Positions 9,637 through 19,269 of a DNA stretch of 64,000 nt are shown piece by piece. The DNA lies in the NCBI GenBank assembly GCA_015069205.1, contig SVIZ01000001.1:227057-291056 (forward strand), in the 5' to 3' direction. The notes beneath the pieces are model-generated. The model was not told the origin of the DNA, did no database searches, and saw nothing but the letters and a program-made list of their open reading frames with translations. This DNA is from Oscillospiraceae bacterium. Its GTDB lineage: Bacteria; Bacillota; Clostridia; Saccharofermentanales; Saccharofermentanaceae. Position 1 is the first letter of the stretch, and the number at the start of each line of letters is the position of its first letter. A program made the position numbers and the translations under genes.

Positions 9637-9668
9637 TTGACATACATTATTAAAGATGGGTGTATAAT
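9637..9668 (+). promoter_or_regulatory. Possible promoter of the ABC transporter operon
   Basis: TTGACA at 9637-9642 and TATAAT at 9663-9668 are both perfect hexamers, but their spacing is 20 bases, longer than the optimum of 17. A regulator that distorts DNA, or use of only the -10, would be needed. The ATG at 9705 lies at a suitable distance, with AGAAAGAAGGAAA as ribosome site. Confidence 0.45.
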
Positions 9669-9704
9669 CAGTTCGCAATTTTATATTAGAAAGAAGGAAA
9701 TCTT

Positions 9705-10670
9705 ATGAAGAATAAGATTATCGCAACTGTACTTACTGCCGCTTTGTCCCTCGGATTAATGGCAGGATGTGCTAAAAAGAAGGATGACACAGTCATCAGA
9801 GTCGGTTCACTTAAGGGACCTACAACCATCGGCATCGTTAACCTCATGGATAAATCATCCAAGGGCGAATCCGAAGGCAATTATGAGTTCACAATGTCGG
9901 CAGCACCCGACGAGGTTACTGCCAAAGTCGTAGCAGGCGACATCGACATCGCTCTCGTTCCGGCTAACCTCGCTTCAGTTCTTTACAATAAGACTGAGGG
10001 CGGCGTTACAGCCATCGACATCAACACACTAGGCGTTCTTTACTGCGTTACTGGAGATTCTTCCGTAACGTCCATTAAGGACCTCGCAGGAAAGACAGTC
10101 ATCACCACCGGCCAGGGCGCTACACCTGAATACTCACTCAGATATCTGCTTGACCAGAACGGCGTTACAGACTGCACCATCGAGTTCAAGTCAGAAGCTA
10201 CCGAAGTTGCTGCAGTGCTTGCTGAAGACCCCACGCAGATCGCAGTACTTCCCCAGCCTTTTGTTACCGTAGCATGTGCACAGAATGAAGCTATCGCTCC
10301 CGTTTTCGCTCTTGAAGACGAATGGCAGACACTTACAAACGGTCTCGGAATGGTTACGGGTGTAACCATCGTAAGGAACGAATTTCTCAAAGAGCACCCT
10401 GCTGCCGTAAGCACATTCATCAGCGAGCATCAGGCAAGCGTAAATGCTGCTAATTCAGATCTTGATACTACCGCTGCTCTTGTTGTTGCTAATGACATCA
10501 TCGGCAAAGAACCCATCGCCAAGAAGGCTATCCCTTCATGCAACATTGTATGCATCACAGGTGACAGCTTAAAGACAAACCTCTCCGCTTATCTTGAAGT
10601 ACTCTACAATTACGAACCCAAGTCCGTAGGCGGAAAACTTCCCGGAGATGAATTCTACTTCAAAGGCTGA
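9705..10670 (+). CDS. ABC transporter substrate-binding lipoprotein (SsuA/ThiY/NMT1-like)
   Basis: A 321-residue periplasmic-type binding protein with a signal peptide and lipobox GLMAGC near residue 22, so it should be anchored to the outer face of the membrane. The body has the type II binding fold features of the SsuA/TauA/ThiY group: RVGSLKGPTTIGIV near the start, DIDIALVPANLASVLY near 88, and DLAGKTVITTGQGATPEY near 125. This group binds sulfonates, nitrate, thiamine precursors and other small organics. The ligand cannot be told from the sequence. It is the first gene of a three-gene operon. Confidence 0.9.
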   Translation: MKNKIIATVLTAALSLGLMAGCAKKKDDTVIRVGSLKGPTTIGIVNLMDKSSKGESEGNYEFTMSAAPDEVTAKVVAGDIDIALVPANLASVLYNKTEGGVTAIDINTLGVLYCVTGDSSVTSIKDLAGKTVITTGQGATPEYSLRYLLDQNGVTDCTIEFKSEATEVAAVLAEDPTQIAVLPQPFVTVACAQNEAIAPVFALEDEWQTLTNGLGMVTGVTIVRNEFLKEHPAAVSTFISEHQASVNAANSDLDTTAALVVANDIIGKEPIAKKAIPSCNIVCITGDSLKTNLSAYLEVLYNYEPKSVGGKLPGDEFYFKG

Positions 10671-10673
10671 TAA

Positions 10674-11411
10674 ATGAAGAACAAAAGATATATCAGGATA
10701 GCCGTGATCGTTCTGATCTGGCTCGCAATATGGCAGATCCTTGCTGTTGTCATCAACAACAGCATCCTTCTGTCGGGCCCCGTCGAGACGGTCATGGCCC
10801 TGATATCTCTTTGTTCCGATCCTTCATTTTTCATGTCGGTCGGAGCAACGATCGGCAAAGTCCTTCTGGGTTTCCTTACAGGACTTGTATTGGGAACAGG
10901 GCTGGCAGTATTGTCTTACAGATCAGGTCTCATAAAAGACTTCCTGTCGCCTTTTGTTTCCGTTATCAAATCAATACCGATAGTAAGCTTCATAATCATC
11001 GCTCTCATATGGGCAGGAAGCTCAAACGTCACCCTGATCGTATCATCGGTCATCTCATTCCCGATCTTTTATAAGAACATACTTGAAGGCTTATCTGTCA
11101 CTGACAGGAAGATGCTCGATATGGCAAAAGTCTTTCAGATGAAGACTTCGAAAAAGATCAGATACATCTTTCTTCCCTCTCTTTCATCACACATTAAAAG
11201 CGCGATCTCGCTGGCCATCGGCATGGCTTTCAGGGGCGGAATCACTGCGGAAGTTGTCGGCCAGCCTTTAAGATCCATCGGCAACGGCCTTTACAGAGCC
11301 AAGATCAATCTCGCAACGTCTGAAATGCTTGCCTGGACTCTTGTTGCAGTCCTTGCGGCATTCCTCATAGAGAGGCTTATCTCTTTCATCGTAAAGAAGG
11401 TGCTCAAATGA
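10674..11411 (+). CDS. ABC transporter permease (SsuC/ThiX-like)
   Basis: A 245-residue inner-membrane permease with about six helices of the BPD_transp_1 type. The EAA-loop region is seen near residues 145-165 (DRKMLDMAKVFQMKTSKKIR), the contact to the ATPase. It begins 3 bases after the binding-protein stop and overlaps the ATPase start by four bases (ATGA), so translation is probably coupled. Confidence 0.92.
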   Translation: MKNKRYIRIAVIVLIWLAIWQILAVVINNSILLSGPVETVMALISLCSDPSFFMSVGATIGKVLLGFLTGLVLGTGLAVLSYRSGLIKDFLSPFVSVIKSIPIVSFIIIALIWAGSSNVTLIVSSVISFPIFYKNILEGLSVTDRKMLDMAKVFQMKTSKKIRYIFLPSLSSHIKSAISLAIGMAFRGGITAEVVGQPLRSIGNGLYRAKINLATSEMLAWTLVAVLAAFLIERLISFIVKKVLK

Positions 11412-11968
11412 TCGAACTTAAAAACATCACCAAATCATTTGACGATAAGAAAGTACTGGATTCCTTCAGTGCCGTTTTCGAAGAGGGCGGATATCTTCTC
11501 AAAGGTCCTTCCGGAATAGGCAAGACCACATGCATTCTTCTTGTTTTGGGACTTATCAAACCGGACGGGGGCGAAGTTTCCATTCCTGATAATACACGTT
11601 TTGCAGTCTGCTTCCAGGAGAACAGACTTCTCGAGAAAGAAACTGCATTGACCAATATACTCGCGGTAAATGACAACGTCACAGAAGAAGCGGCTAAATC
11701 AGCTATCTTAGAACTTCTTCCCGAAGACACAGCTGACAAAAAGGCCGGCGAACTTTCAGGCGGAATGAAGCGCCGCCTTGCGGTGATAAGAGCAATGCTT
11801 CACGATTCAGACGTCGTTATTCTCGATGAGCCTTTCACGGGCCTTGACGACGCCTCTCGAGAACAGACGATAGCATTCATAAGAAAATACCTTAACGGAC
11901 GTCTGCTCATAATTACAAGCCACGACGAGCGCGGCCTGGACGATCTCAAGATCGTTAACGTAGATTAA
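11408..11968 (+). CDS. ABC transporter ATP-binding protein, short form
   Basis: A compact 186-residue ABC ATPase with all core motifs: Walker A GPSGIGKTT near residue 35, Q-loop CFQENRLL near 62, signature LSGGMKRR near 117, Walker B VVILDEPF near 137, and the switch histidine in ITSHDE near 172. It is some 50-60 residues shorter than usual SsuB/ThiZ proteins because the C-terminal part is missing, but every catalytic element is present. It powers the permease encoded just upstream. It converges on the GGDEF gene with only a few bases between stops. Confidence 0.92.
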   Translation: MIELKNITKSFDDKKVLDSFSAVFEEGGYLLKGPSGIGKTTCILLVLGLIKPDGGEVSIPDNTRFAVCFQENRLLEKETALTNILAVNDNVTEEAAKSAILELLPEDTADKKAGELSGGMKRRLAVIRAMLHDSDVVILDEPFTGLDDASREQTIAFIRKYLNGRLLIITSHDERGLDDLKIVNVD

Positions 11969-11974
11969 AAGAGA

Positions 11975-13087
11975 CTAATCAAGATCCTCAAAAATAAGGA
12001 TATTTCTTCCGTGCTGCTTGCCGTAATACATGCGCGCATCGGCAACCTTTATGATCTCCTCAGGCTCATTAAATACAGCTTTATATTCTTCAAGTCCGAT
12101 AGTAGAAGTGATCGGGATCCTCTTATTAAAGAAAATAGTCGGATTAGATTCGATATGCTTTCTTAAATCTTCCATTTTCTCTTTGGCAGTGATCATGTTA
12201 TAGCCGCGCATCAGAATTACGAATTCCTCTCCGCCCCATCTGCAAATGGCACATCCGGGAAGCTCTTTCCTTATGAGATTAGTAACGTGCTTCAAGACTT
12301 CGTCACCGCCTTCGTGACCATATGTGTCATTTACCCGCTTGAAGTTATCGAGATCGCAGAATGCGATGCAGAAATCCTGCGTATGGTCATCCATCATCTC
12401 CTGAACAAGAGGAAGGAAACCGCGTCTGTTCAAAAGATTAGTAAGTGCATCTTCATGGGCATCAGATGACAGCTGCTGGTTTCTCTTCTCAAGATCTCCC
12501 ATCTCTCTTTCAGTGGTATAGATATAGATCGTGTTATAGAAGATCGTCGAGAAAACCATGGCAAATGCGGAAACACACACAAGTACCAGTCTGGTAACAG
12601 GCGGCAGATCATAGACAGGTTCAATCGGAGCATACCTTATGTAAAGTGCGATAAAGGTTAAAAAGTTCAGAGCGAGCATGAGAACGATACTCCATCTTTT
12701 AGCACCCTTATAAAGGAAAGCACCGAAGTATATGATTATCGGAACTATCGAGAAAAGGAAACAGTATGTACCGCACCTGAGTCCTACATAGTATGTCGAT
12801 ATGATGGTATAGAAAGTAACCTCAAGGATGATACTGAAATATACGGCCCTGATATAACCGAATTTGCAAAGAAAGAATGCAAATATATATACCAGAACAC
12901 TGAAGGCATTGATCTGTACCAAAGGCATTACGCCTGCAAAAAGGAAAATCGCAAGAAGGATCGAATGAACAAGACACATCACGCTTACGGTGAATGCAAA
13001 ACCGTTATGGACAAGAAAATGCAGGGTCTTATTTACAAGACCACTTGACTTCTTTACAGCAGGTTTTGCGGGTGTCGTATTGCTCAT
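11975..13087 (-). CDS. Membrane-anchored GGDEF diguanylate cyclase
   Basis: A 370-residue protein. Residues 25-200 contain about six hydrophobic helices forming a MASE-like membrane sensor region. The C-terminal half is a GGDEF domain beginning at DALTNLLNRRGF with an intact WGGEEF active site near residue 285. It should make cyclic-di-GMP from two GTP at the membrane in response to an unknown signal. No RxxD inhibitory site is seen ahead of GGEEF. Monocistronic, converging on the ABC operon. Confidence 0.93.
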   Translation of the reverse strand: MSNTTPAKPAVKKSSGLVNKTLHFLVHNGFAFTVSVMCLVHSILLAIFLFAGVMPLVQINAFSVLVYIFAFFLCKFGYIRAVYFSIILEVTFYTIISTYYVGLRCGTYCFLFSIVPIIIYFGAFLYKGAKRWSIVLMLALNFLTFIALYIRYAPIEPVYDLPPVTRLVLVCVSAFAMVFSTIFYNTIYIYTTEREMGDLEKRNQQLSSDAHEDALTNLLNRRGFLPLVQEMMDDHTQDFCIAFCDLDNFKRVNDTYGHEGGDEVLKHVTNLIRKELPGCAICRWGGEEFVILMRGYNMITAKEKMEDLRKHIESNPTIFFNKRIPITSTIGLEEYKAVFNEPEEIIKVADARMYYGKQHGRNILIFEDLD

Positions 13088-13343
13088 TACGAAGATCCTC
13101 GCGTCATATTGGTGGATTTCCTTGATTATATTTATTGGAAACCCACTCTTACACCCTGAAGAGCAAAAAGTAACAAATAATTAACCGACTGTCTTATTTC
13201 TAATCATATTTACGAGACTCCAACAGAAGCATCAATTCGGCATAGTTTTCGTGTCTTTTTGCGTATTTCGGATGCAAAAAATAAAAATTGCTTTACAGTA
13301 TAGATGGTAATAGGAATCATTAGCTCTCATATGGAGGGAAACA

Positions 13344-15734
13344 ATGCAGTACAAAAGAATAACAGCATTAGCATTGGCTGTCAGCATGCTTGCGCCAATG
13401 ATCACATCGTGTGCAAAAAGCAACACCAAAAACATCGTAGTAAAAGAGGATGACCCATGGTATGAATCAGTCAGATTCGATTTAGAGACTGATAAGCTGC
13501 CGTCCGAGATGATCGACAGCAGCGTCGTAACTTATGGAAATGACAAGCTTTATCACCTGTACAGTCTTACGAATCTTTCTGACTATGATAATTACAGAAG
13601 GACCATGCTCGATACTTATGACAGCAACGGAAACCTCTTAAATCAGATCAAGGTCACGGATCCTGGAAACTATTCGATAACAAGGATAAACAGCATAAAG
13701 CCCGGTAAAGACGGGAATACCGCCGAAGCCATTGCAGAGCTCTTTGGGACGTCAGGATTTGAGAATGCGATCATCACAATTGATCTTATAAGCGGCGATG
13801 CAAAAGATCCCCGCCCGTTCAGAAAAGCAGACGGCAGTAATCTCGAATTACAGGAAGGCAATTCATCATGGGCCGGAGTTACAGATGTTTATACAGCCGG
13901 AGATTACTATTTTCCTGTCATCTACGCATCCGGCTATTCCACCAGTTCGACAGTATATATATATTCGTTTGCAGGAAGCGAATACAAATGCGAATTCGAT
14001 ATGTCAGAACTCCCGAATATATATAACCTGGATGAGTTCTCGTATGACTCAAGAAGCAAGACGGTATTTACTATAGGTTACACAAGAAGTGACGGGCCTT
14101 TGGTCCTGGAATTTGACCCCGAGACCGGAAAACTGATCAATAGCGTAAAATACGATGCTCAGAATACAGATGATATCAACCTTGCTGAATATCAGGCTGT
14201 GACTTCAGGTGAGCTTTGCAGGATCGATACACTTGGCAACATAACTGCTTTTGACATGCAGTCACAGGAAGTAAAAACGGTCATAGAGAATAATTGGTAT
14301 ACACCATATTTCTCAGACCTGTCGCGTGAGGAAGTCAAACTCATAGCTTGCAGCGATGAAGAAGCCGTTATATATTCGAGCAAGTCCACTGGATATTCAA
14401 TGTTCTTTTCGGGAATAGATGAGACCGTAACCATACTTAAAAAGGCAGATAAGAATCCCCATGCGGGAAAGACAGTAATCGAACTGGCAACCCCTATCGA
14501 TACAAAGATCACTGAATATATGTCGAACGCCATCTATGAATTCAACAGAACGGATAACGAATATCTCATAAGAGTATGGAGCAAATACAATTCGGGACTT
14601 AAGGCCGGAAGAGATCTTTCCGTTCTTAACGAAGATGACGAAAAACTCTACACCATGATCCAGGAATTAAAAGGAAGTGAGGCACCTGACCTGGCAATCG
14701 GGATCCAAAAGAATTATGCAATGAGAGATGATATTTTCGAAGACCTGACAGGATATCTCGATCAGGAAATAATGGATAAGCAATTCACGAATATCATCGA
14801 AGCATCGAAGATAGACGGCAAACTGTACTTCCTCCCTGTCACACTGGAGATCGAAGGACTTGTAACCGACACTTCCCTGATAAACAGCGGTGCGTGCGGA
14901 ATCACTTTTGAAGATTATGAGAATTTGGTAACTGATAAACTGGACGGTTTCTCGCCTTACGATTATCCTCTTTCAACATACAACAACAAAAAGGATTTCA
15001 TGTTGTCCTGCATTGACACAAAATCAGCCATCGAAGGTAATAATGTTGAATTCGGCACAGACCAGTTCAATAAAGCCGTCGAATCATCAAACGAATACTT
15101 TGCAGATGACGGATTTGCACCCGCAGGTGATTATGACTGGAATGAAGAAGTCAAAAGAGTCAGAGGCGCCTGCCGGTATGACAGGATCGAAAGCTTCACC
15201 GAATTCATTCACGCATGCAAGTCTTCCGAAGGCAGCTATACGATAATCGGAACACCGTCCGTTAACGCATCAGGACCCAGATTCAGAGCGTTGGAAACAA
15301 TATCTGTTACGTCCTCATCCGGCAGTAAAGAAGGATGCAGGAAATTCATCAATTTCCTGTTCTCAGGCGCAGGGTTCGGAGATGCCGACAAAGAATTCCA
15401 GAACATCGTTACCAACAAAGATGTCATGGCTAAAAACATATCGCTGATATCAGAAGAAAACAACAAGAGCCGAAAGACAGACGAGGAACTGTCGGATTAT
15501 TTTACCGGACTGGATGATTATTGCATCGTATACGGATACAAAGAATCTACAAAAGCTATGGAAGAAGGCATGATGAACAGCCTCTCGACCATCTCAGTCT
15601 ACTACTACGACGACCCTGTAATCACTGCCTTCCTGATAGAAGAGATATCTCCGTATTATGCCGGAGACAGGCCGCTCGAAGATGCCGTCAGGATCCTCAA
15701 TGACCGTGTGGAAAAGTATATAGAAGAGATGTAA
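13344..15734 (+). CDS. Lipoprotein: N-terminal propeller-like region plus solute-binding domain
   Basis: A 796-residue secreted lipoprotein; the signal peptide ends in the lipobox PMITSC near residue 23. Residues 40-370 have propeller-like short strands (TYGNDKLYHLYSLTN, VFTIGYTRSDGPLVLEFD). From about residue 375 the sequence turns into an extracellular solute-binding fold: KTVIELATPIDTKITEYM, then EAPDLAIGIQKNY, DLTGYLD and KLYFLPVTLEIEGLVTD. ABC permeases are not adjacent, so it may work as a sensor or with a distant transporter. A GGAGGG ribosome site sits 5 bases ahead of the ATG. Confidence 0.8.
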   Translation: MQYKRITALALAVSMLAPMITSCAKSNTKNIVVKEDDPWYESVRFDLETDKLPSEMIDSSVVTYGNDKLYHLYSLTNLSDYDNYRRTMLDTYDSNGNLLNQIKVTDPGNYSITRINSIKPGKDGNTAEAIAELFGTSGFENAIITIDLISGDAKDPRPFRKADGSNLELQEGNSSWAGVTDVYTAGDYYFPVIYASGYSTSSTVYIYSFAGSEYKCEFDMSELPNIYNLDEFSYDSRSKTVFTIGYTRSDGPLVLEFDPETGKLINSVKYDAQNTDDINLAEYQAVTSGELCRIDTLGNITAFDMQSQEVKTVIENNWYTPYFSDLSREEVKLIACSDEEAVIYSSKSTGYSMFFSGIDETVTILKKADKNPHAGKTVIELATPIDTKITEYMSNAIYEFNRTDNEYLIRVWSKYNSGLKAGRDLSVLNEDDEKLYTMIQELKGSEAPDLAIGIQKNYAMRDDIFEDLTGYLDQEIMDKQFTNIIEASKIDGKLYFLPVTLEIEGLVTDTSLINSGACGITFEDYENLVTDKLDGFSPYDYPLSTYNNKKDFMLSCIDTKSAIEGNNVEFGTDQFNKAVESSNEYFADDGFAPAGDYDWNEEVKRVRGACRYDRIESFTEFIHACKSSEGSYTIIGTPSVNASGPRFRALETISVTSSSGSKEGCRKFINFLFSGAGFGDADKEFQNIVTNKDVMAKNISLISEENNKSRKTDEELSDYFTGLDDYCIVYGYKESTKAMEEGMMNSLSTISVYYYDDPVITAFLIEEISPYYAGDRPLEDAVRILNDRVEKYIEEM

Positions 15735-15737
15735 AAA

Positions 15738-15780
15738 AATACCCACTAAACTTACTATTTCAAGCGTTTAGTGGGTATTC
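15738..15780. terminator. Bidirectional terminator hairpin
   Basis: TACCCACTAAAC (15740-15751) and GTTTAGTGGGTA (15766-15777) form a perfect 12-pair stem between two converging genes. Read on the minus strand it is followed by a run of seven T, so it mainly ends the flavoprotein gene. On the plus strand the T tract is weak. Confidence 0.85.
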
Positions 15781-15800
15781 TCAACGTTTTAAGTTACAAT

Positions 15801-17288
15801 TTACTTGCACTCAACGCCTTCTTTTCTGCAGATTCTCCATGCTGCATATTTGCCCTGGGCAGTTGCCGGCGGGAGTCCGCCTGAACCCATGAGCCACTGA
15901 CCTGCAAGGAATACATTCTTAAGCTGCTTAACAACGCCGGGTGTTGTAACGGTCTTTGTATCCTTGTCTGCAACGAAAGCCATGTAAGCGCCTCTGTATG
16001 CGTTGCAATGCTTTGCGTATGAGACAGGTGTCCATGCGTCAAGAAGCTTGATCTTACCCTTTGTCTCAGGGAACTGCTTCTCGACCTCAGCAATGAGAGC
16101 ATTGGCAATTTCCATCTTCTTTGCTTCATACTTCTCAGGATCTTTTGCAAGCTCAAACCAGTTGTCGACTTCCTTGCCGTACTGGAAAAGCTTCATCTGG
16201 ATACTTGTCTTGCCCTCAGGTGTAAGCGTCGGATCGTAATCGTAGCAGATGAAACCGATATCCTTGATCTCTCTGTCCCATACCTTTATTCCGTCGCTCT
16301 CCCAGCATGTTGTATCAGGATCGACATTCATCTTGCCGTCTACGAGGAATGCTGCGTGATACTTACTGAATACGGAGAAGTGAGCCTTATCGTCGAAGCA
16401 CTTCTTAAGTTTCTTCGGCATGTACTCGGCAGGAAGAAGATGTGTGAATGTGTGATTTGCGTCTGTTGCGCATATAACATAATCAGCCTTAACTTCAGTG
16501 CCGTCTTCAAGAACGATGCCTTCAGCTATTTTCCCGTTGATCTTAACGTTCTTGACAGGTGCGCCGAGATGTAGCTTTCCGCCTGCCTGCTTATATCTGT
16601 CAGCGATCCTCAATGCAGCTGCCAATGAGCCGCCCTCAGGAATATCACCGCTTCCGGATGTAACCATCGCATAAGACATAATGAATGAATAAGCCTGTGT
16701 CGTCTCAGGATGTGTAAGCATTACGGAGCTTCTTAAGACCGGGTTCTTAAAACTGTTACTTAAGTCCTTAACACTTACGCCCTTGTATGCCTTCTGTGCG
16801 GCAGGAACATTCTTAACGAAATCACCGAGCTTCATGAAGTCTCTAGGACCCATCTTGTCCATCGGCTTGTCGAGAGGCATGATCATGGACTCTGCTCTTG
16901 TGACGTTCTCGAAAAACTTCTCGATAGCATCCTTATCTTCAGGAGATAAAGCAAGCATCTCGCGCTTTGTTCTTTCCTTATCTCTCCAGTAAGTGATCTC
17001 TCCACCATGTCCCTTATATGTGAAGAAACGGTCCTTGGAATACATCTTGACGCTGTCGTCGAGCATTCCGATCTCGTGCCAAAGCTCATTCATGGCACTT
17101 CCCTTTTTACTGCACATAATATAGTTGATGCAGTTATCGATGTATACGCCTTTGCGCTTCCATCCTGTAAGCTCTCCGCCGGGTACGGGATTCTTTTCAT
17201 AGATCTCAGTCTCAAAGCCTGAGTTTTGCAGGATAATACCCGCAGTCATTCCGGAGATACCACCTCCGACAATGATTACTTTTTTCAT
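15801..17288 (-). CDS. Phytoene desaturase/CrtI-like FAD-dependent oxidoreductase
   Basis: A 495-residue flavoprotein starting at the ATG complementary to 17286-17288, eight bases after GGAGAG; an ORF extension 13 codons upstream lacks a ribosome site. The N-terminus is a textbook dinucleotide-binding fold, KKVIIVGGGISGMTAG followed by an acidic residue in EIYEKN. The C-terminus carries NVFLAGQWLMGSGGLPPA, typical of carotenoid/retinol desaturase-like amine oxidases. In Clostridia such proteins often occur without carotenoid genes, and none is seen here. The real substrate is unknown. Confidence 0.85.
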   Translation of the reverse strand: MKKVIIVGGGISGMTAGIILQNSGFETEIYEKNPVPGGELTGWKRKGVYIDNCINYIMCSKKGSAMNELWHEIGMLDDSVKMYSKDRFFTYKGHGGEITYWRDKERTKREMLALSPEDKDAIEKFFENVTRAESMIMPLDKPMDKMGPRDFMKLGDFVKNVPAAQKAYKGVSVKDLSNSFKNPVLRSSVMLTHPETTQAYSFIMSYAMVTSGSGDIPEGGSLAAALRIADRYKQAGGKLHLGAPVKNVKINGKIAEGIVLEDGTEVKADYVICATDANHTFTHLLPAEYMPKKLKKCFDDKAHFSVFSKYHAAFLVDGKMNVDPDTTCWESDGIKVWDREIKDIGFICYDYDPTLTPEGKTSIQMKLFQYGKEVDNWFELAKDPEKYEAKKMEIANALIAEVEKQFPETKGKIKLLDAWTPVSYAKHCNAYRGAYMAFVADKDTKTVTTPGVVKQLKNVFLAGQWLMGSGGLPPATAQGKYAAWRICRKEGVECK

Positions 17289-17361
17289 CTGTTCAACTCT
17301 CCTGATTAATTTGTGCCTGAATGGCACCTGTGTAAGTATAACACTTAATCAGTGAATTAAA

Positions 17362-19269
17362 TCAGTCCCTCTTCTGATTGAGCGAATCAATATATTTGTG
17401 GTACTTTTCTTTTTCGTTATACATGTACTTATCGGCACGGTCGATGTAATCATCGATCGTCGCCTCTTCACCGGGCACGATAAAAGCATAACCGATACTC
17501 GCGTGGAGTACGAATGAAAGATTGAGCGCCTTGAAATCCTTGCTCATAGATTCGGAAATCTGATGGATAAGATCATCGGTCGAATCAGGACATGGACCTA
17601 CCGCAATAAACTCATCTCCGCCGTATCTTCCGAACAGCCATTCCTTCGGAGAATGGGTCCTGAATGCATCAGCCGTAGCCCTGATCGCAAGGTCTCCGTT
17701 AAGATGTCCGTATACATCATTGATCGTCTTCATTCTGTCGATGTCAGCGAAAACAAGGATCGACTTCTCGTTATTCTCTTTTCTCGAAGTGATGTAATCG
17801 TAAAGCACCTTCTGGCATCCGGTACGGTTATACATACCGGTAAGCGCATCAGTCATGTAGATCTTCTTCAATTCTTTGTTAACACGGTCAGAGAAGATAT
17901 GACGGCGCATACTGAAAAGCAGCGTATTCATACTCTTAATGAATCTGCTTAAGCCGAGATTGTAAAGCAACATCGGCGTATTCTTAATCGCAATGTAACC
18001 GATAATGAAATTCAGATAATTGAGAGGCGCAAAAATATATAGATTTGATTTGCCTTCTTCATGAACATAGCCGGGATAAAGTTCTCTTGAATCAAAATGT
18101 CTCGGGGCAAATCTCTCACCGTCCCGGAGTTCATAAAGGATATCCATGTTAGAACCGTAACCTCTGATCCTTTCGGGATAATGGTCATCATTCATCTCAA
18201 AAAACTCAGGCTCTGTACAAAGACAATAGTTTTTACCAAGCTGGGGAATATCAGCGACACTGAGTATTCCCTTTTCATAGAAATCCTCTTTCTTTACTGC
18301 AAAAGACAACGGAACCTGAAGGCCCATGAAAAAGATATCCATGATATTCATCTGAAGGGTTTCAAAATAAGAGTTTCTGATAGCATTAAAGCGGTTCTTA
18401 ATGGCTTCCTCAGATGCGGGGCAGCCGCAACTTTCCGAAGGAACAAAATAGGAATGATATTCTTCAGTAAATCTTTCATCCGGATTTGCGATCTGATACT
18501 TAAGCTTTTCGTAAGCTTTTTCTCCAAAGGTCTCCCAGCCTCTAGAAACAGTAGAAATGATCGGGAATGTGTGCTGTCCGTCCTTTGACATGTCAAAACC
18601 TGTCAAAAGCACATCATCCGGAACACTGTAACCCACTTCGGTTAAGGCATAATTAATTCCAAGTGCCATGTTGTCGTTTGCGCAAACAATGGCATCAGGA
18701 AGTTCCTTGCCGTCTTTCAAGTATTGTTTCATTTCCGTGTAGGAAGTATAGAAACCAAAATCGCAATGAAATTCATCATAGAGTTCAAGGCCATGATCCT
18801 TAAGCACATCGACCAGCGCCTGGCGTCTGGTCAGGTTCTCAACATTACTGTCAACTCCATTTACGTAAATGATCTTTTTCGCCTTGTGGTGTTCAACCAG
18901 GTGGAGCGCCAGCTCTCTTACACCGTTATAATTCTCAGTCTTGAGGCAGGACATATCCGGGACTTCAACTTCAAGAGAAAGCATTGGCACGCCGGCTCTC
19001 TGAAAGCGGGCACATACACGTTCCTGTTCATCAGGAAAATTGTAAGTGTTAGTGAGCATGATCGCGCCGTCAAAAGCAGCGGGATCAGGGAGATGGAAAA
19101 TGTTCAGCTGGCATTTATTCTGCAGTTCATGATCGCCCGGGCTGCAATACGTGACAAACACAAAAATATCAATACTGTCTACCTGTGCCTTTCTCTGTAT
19201 GCCTGTAACTATATGTTCAACAAACTCGTTACTGAAACCGTTTGTGAATATAGCTATGCGATTGTTCAT
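17362..19269 (-). CDS. LacI-type ligand-sensing domain fused to GGDEF diguanylate cyclase
   Basis: A 635-residue cytoplasmic protein with no signal peptide. Residues 1-280 look like the sugar-binding part of LacI regulators: RIAIFTNGFSNEFVEHIV at the start, DAIVCANDNMALGINYAL near 200, DDVLLTGFDMS near 225. The DNA-binding headpiece is absent. A helical linker of about 180 residues follows. The GGDEF domain begins at TDALTGMYNR and has YGGDEF near residue 550. A ligand bound in the cytoplasm would thus tune cyclic-di-GMP production. Position -5 has no RxxD site. Confidence 0.9.
   Translation of the reverse strand: MNNRIAIFTNGFSNEFVEHIVTGIQRKAQVDSIDIFVFVTYCSPGDHELQNKCQLNIFHLPDPAAFDGAIMLTNTYNFPDEQERVCARFQRAGVPMLSLEVEVPDMSCLKTENYNGVRELALHLVEHHKAKKIIYVNGVDSNVENLTRRQALVDVLKDHGLELYDEFHCDFGFYTSYTEMKQYLKDGKELPDAIVCANDNMALGINYALTEVGYSVPDDVLLTGFDMSKDGQHTFPIISTVSRGWETFGEKAYEKLKYQIANPDERFTEEYHSYFVPSESCGCPASEEAIKNRFNAIRNSYFETLQMNIMDIFFMGLQVPLSFAVKKEDFYEKGILSVADIPQLGKNYCLCTEPEFFEMNDDHYPERIRGYGSNMDILYELRDGERFAPRHFDSRELYPGYVHEEGKSNLYIFAPLNYLNFIIGYIAIKNTPMLLYNLGLSRFIKSMNTLLFSMRRHIFSDRVNKELKKIYMTDALTGMYNRTGCQKVLYDYITSRKENNEKSILVFADIDRMKTINDVYGHLNGDLAIRATADAFRTHSPKEWLFGRYGGDEFIAVGPCPDSTDDLIHQISESMSKDFKALNLSFVLHASIGYAFIVPGEEATIDDYIDRADKYMYNEKEKYHKYIDSLNQKRD

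Noticed and set aside
9541..9704. A TPP or other riboswitch before the ABC transporter
   Set aside because: No conserved aptamer motif was found; only promoter hexamers and a small inverted repeat are present.
15801..17288. Carotenoid biosynthesis cluster
   Set aside because: Only a CrtI-like flavoprotein is present; no phytoene synthase or other carotenoid gene is near.
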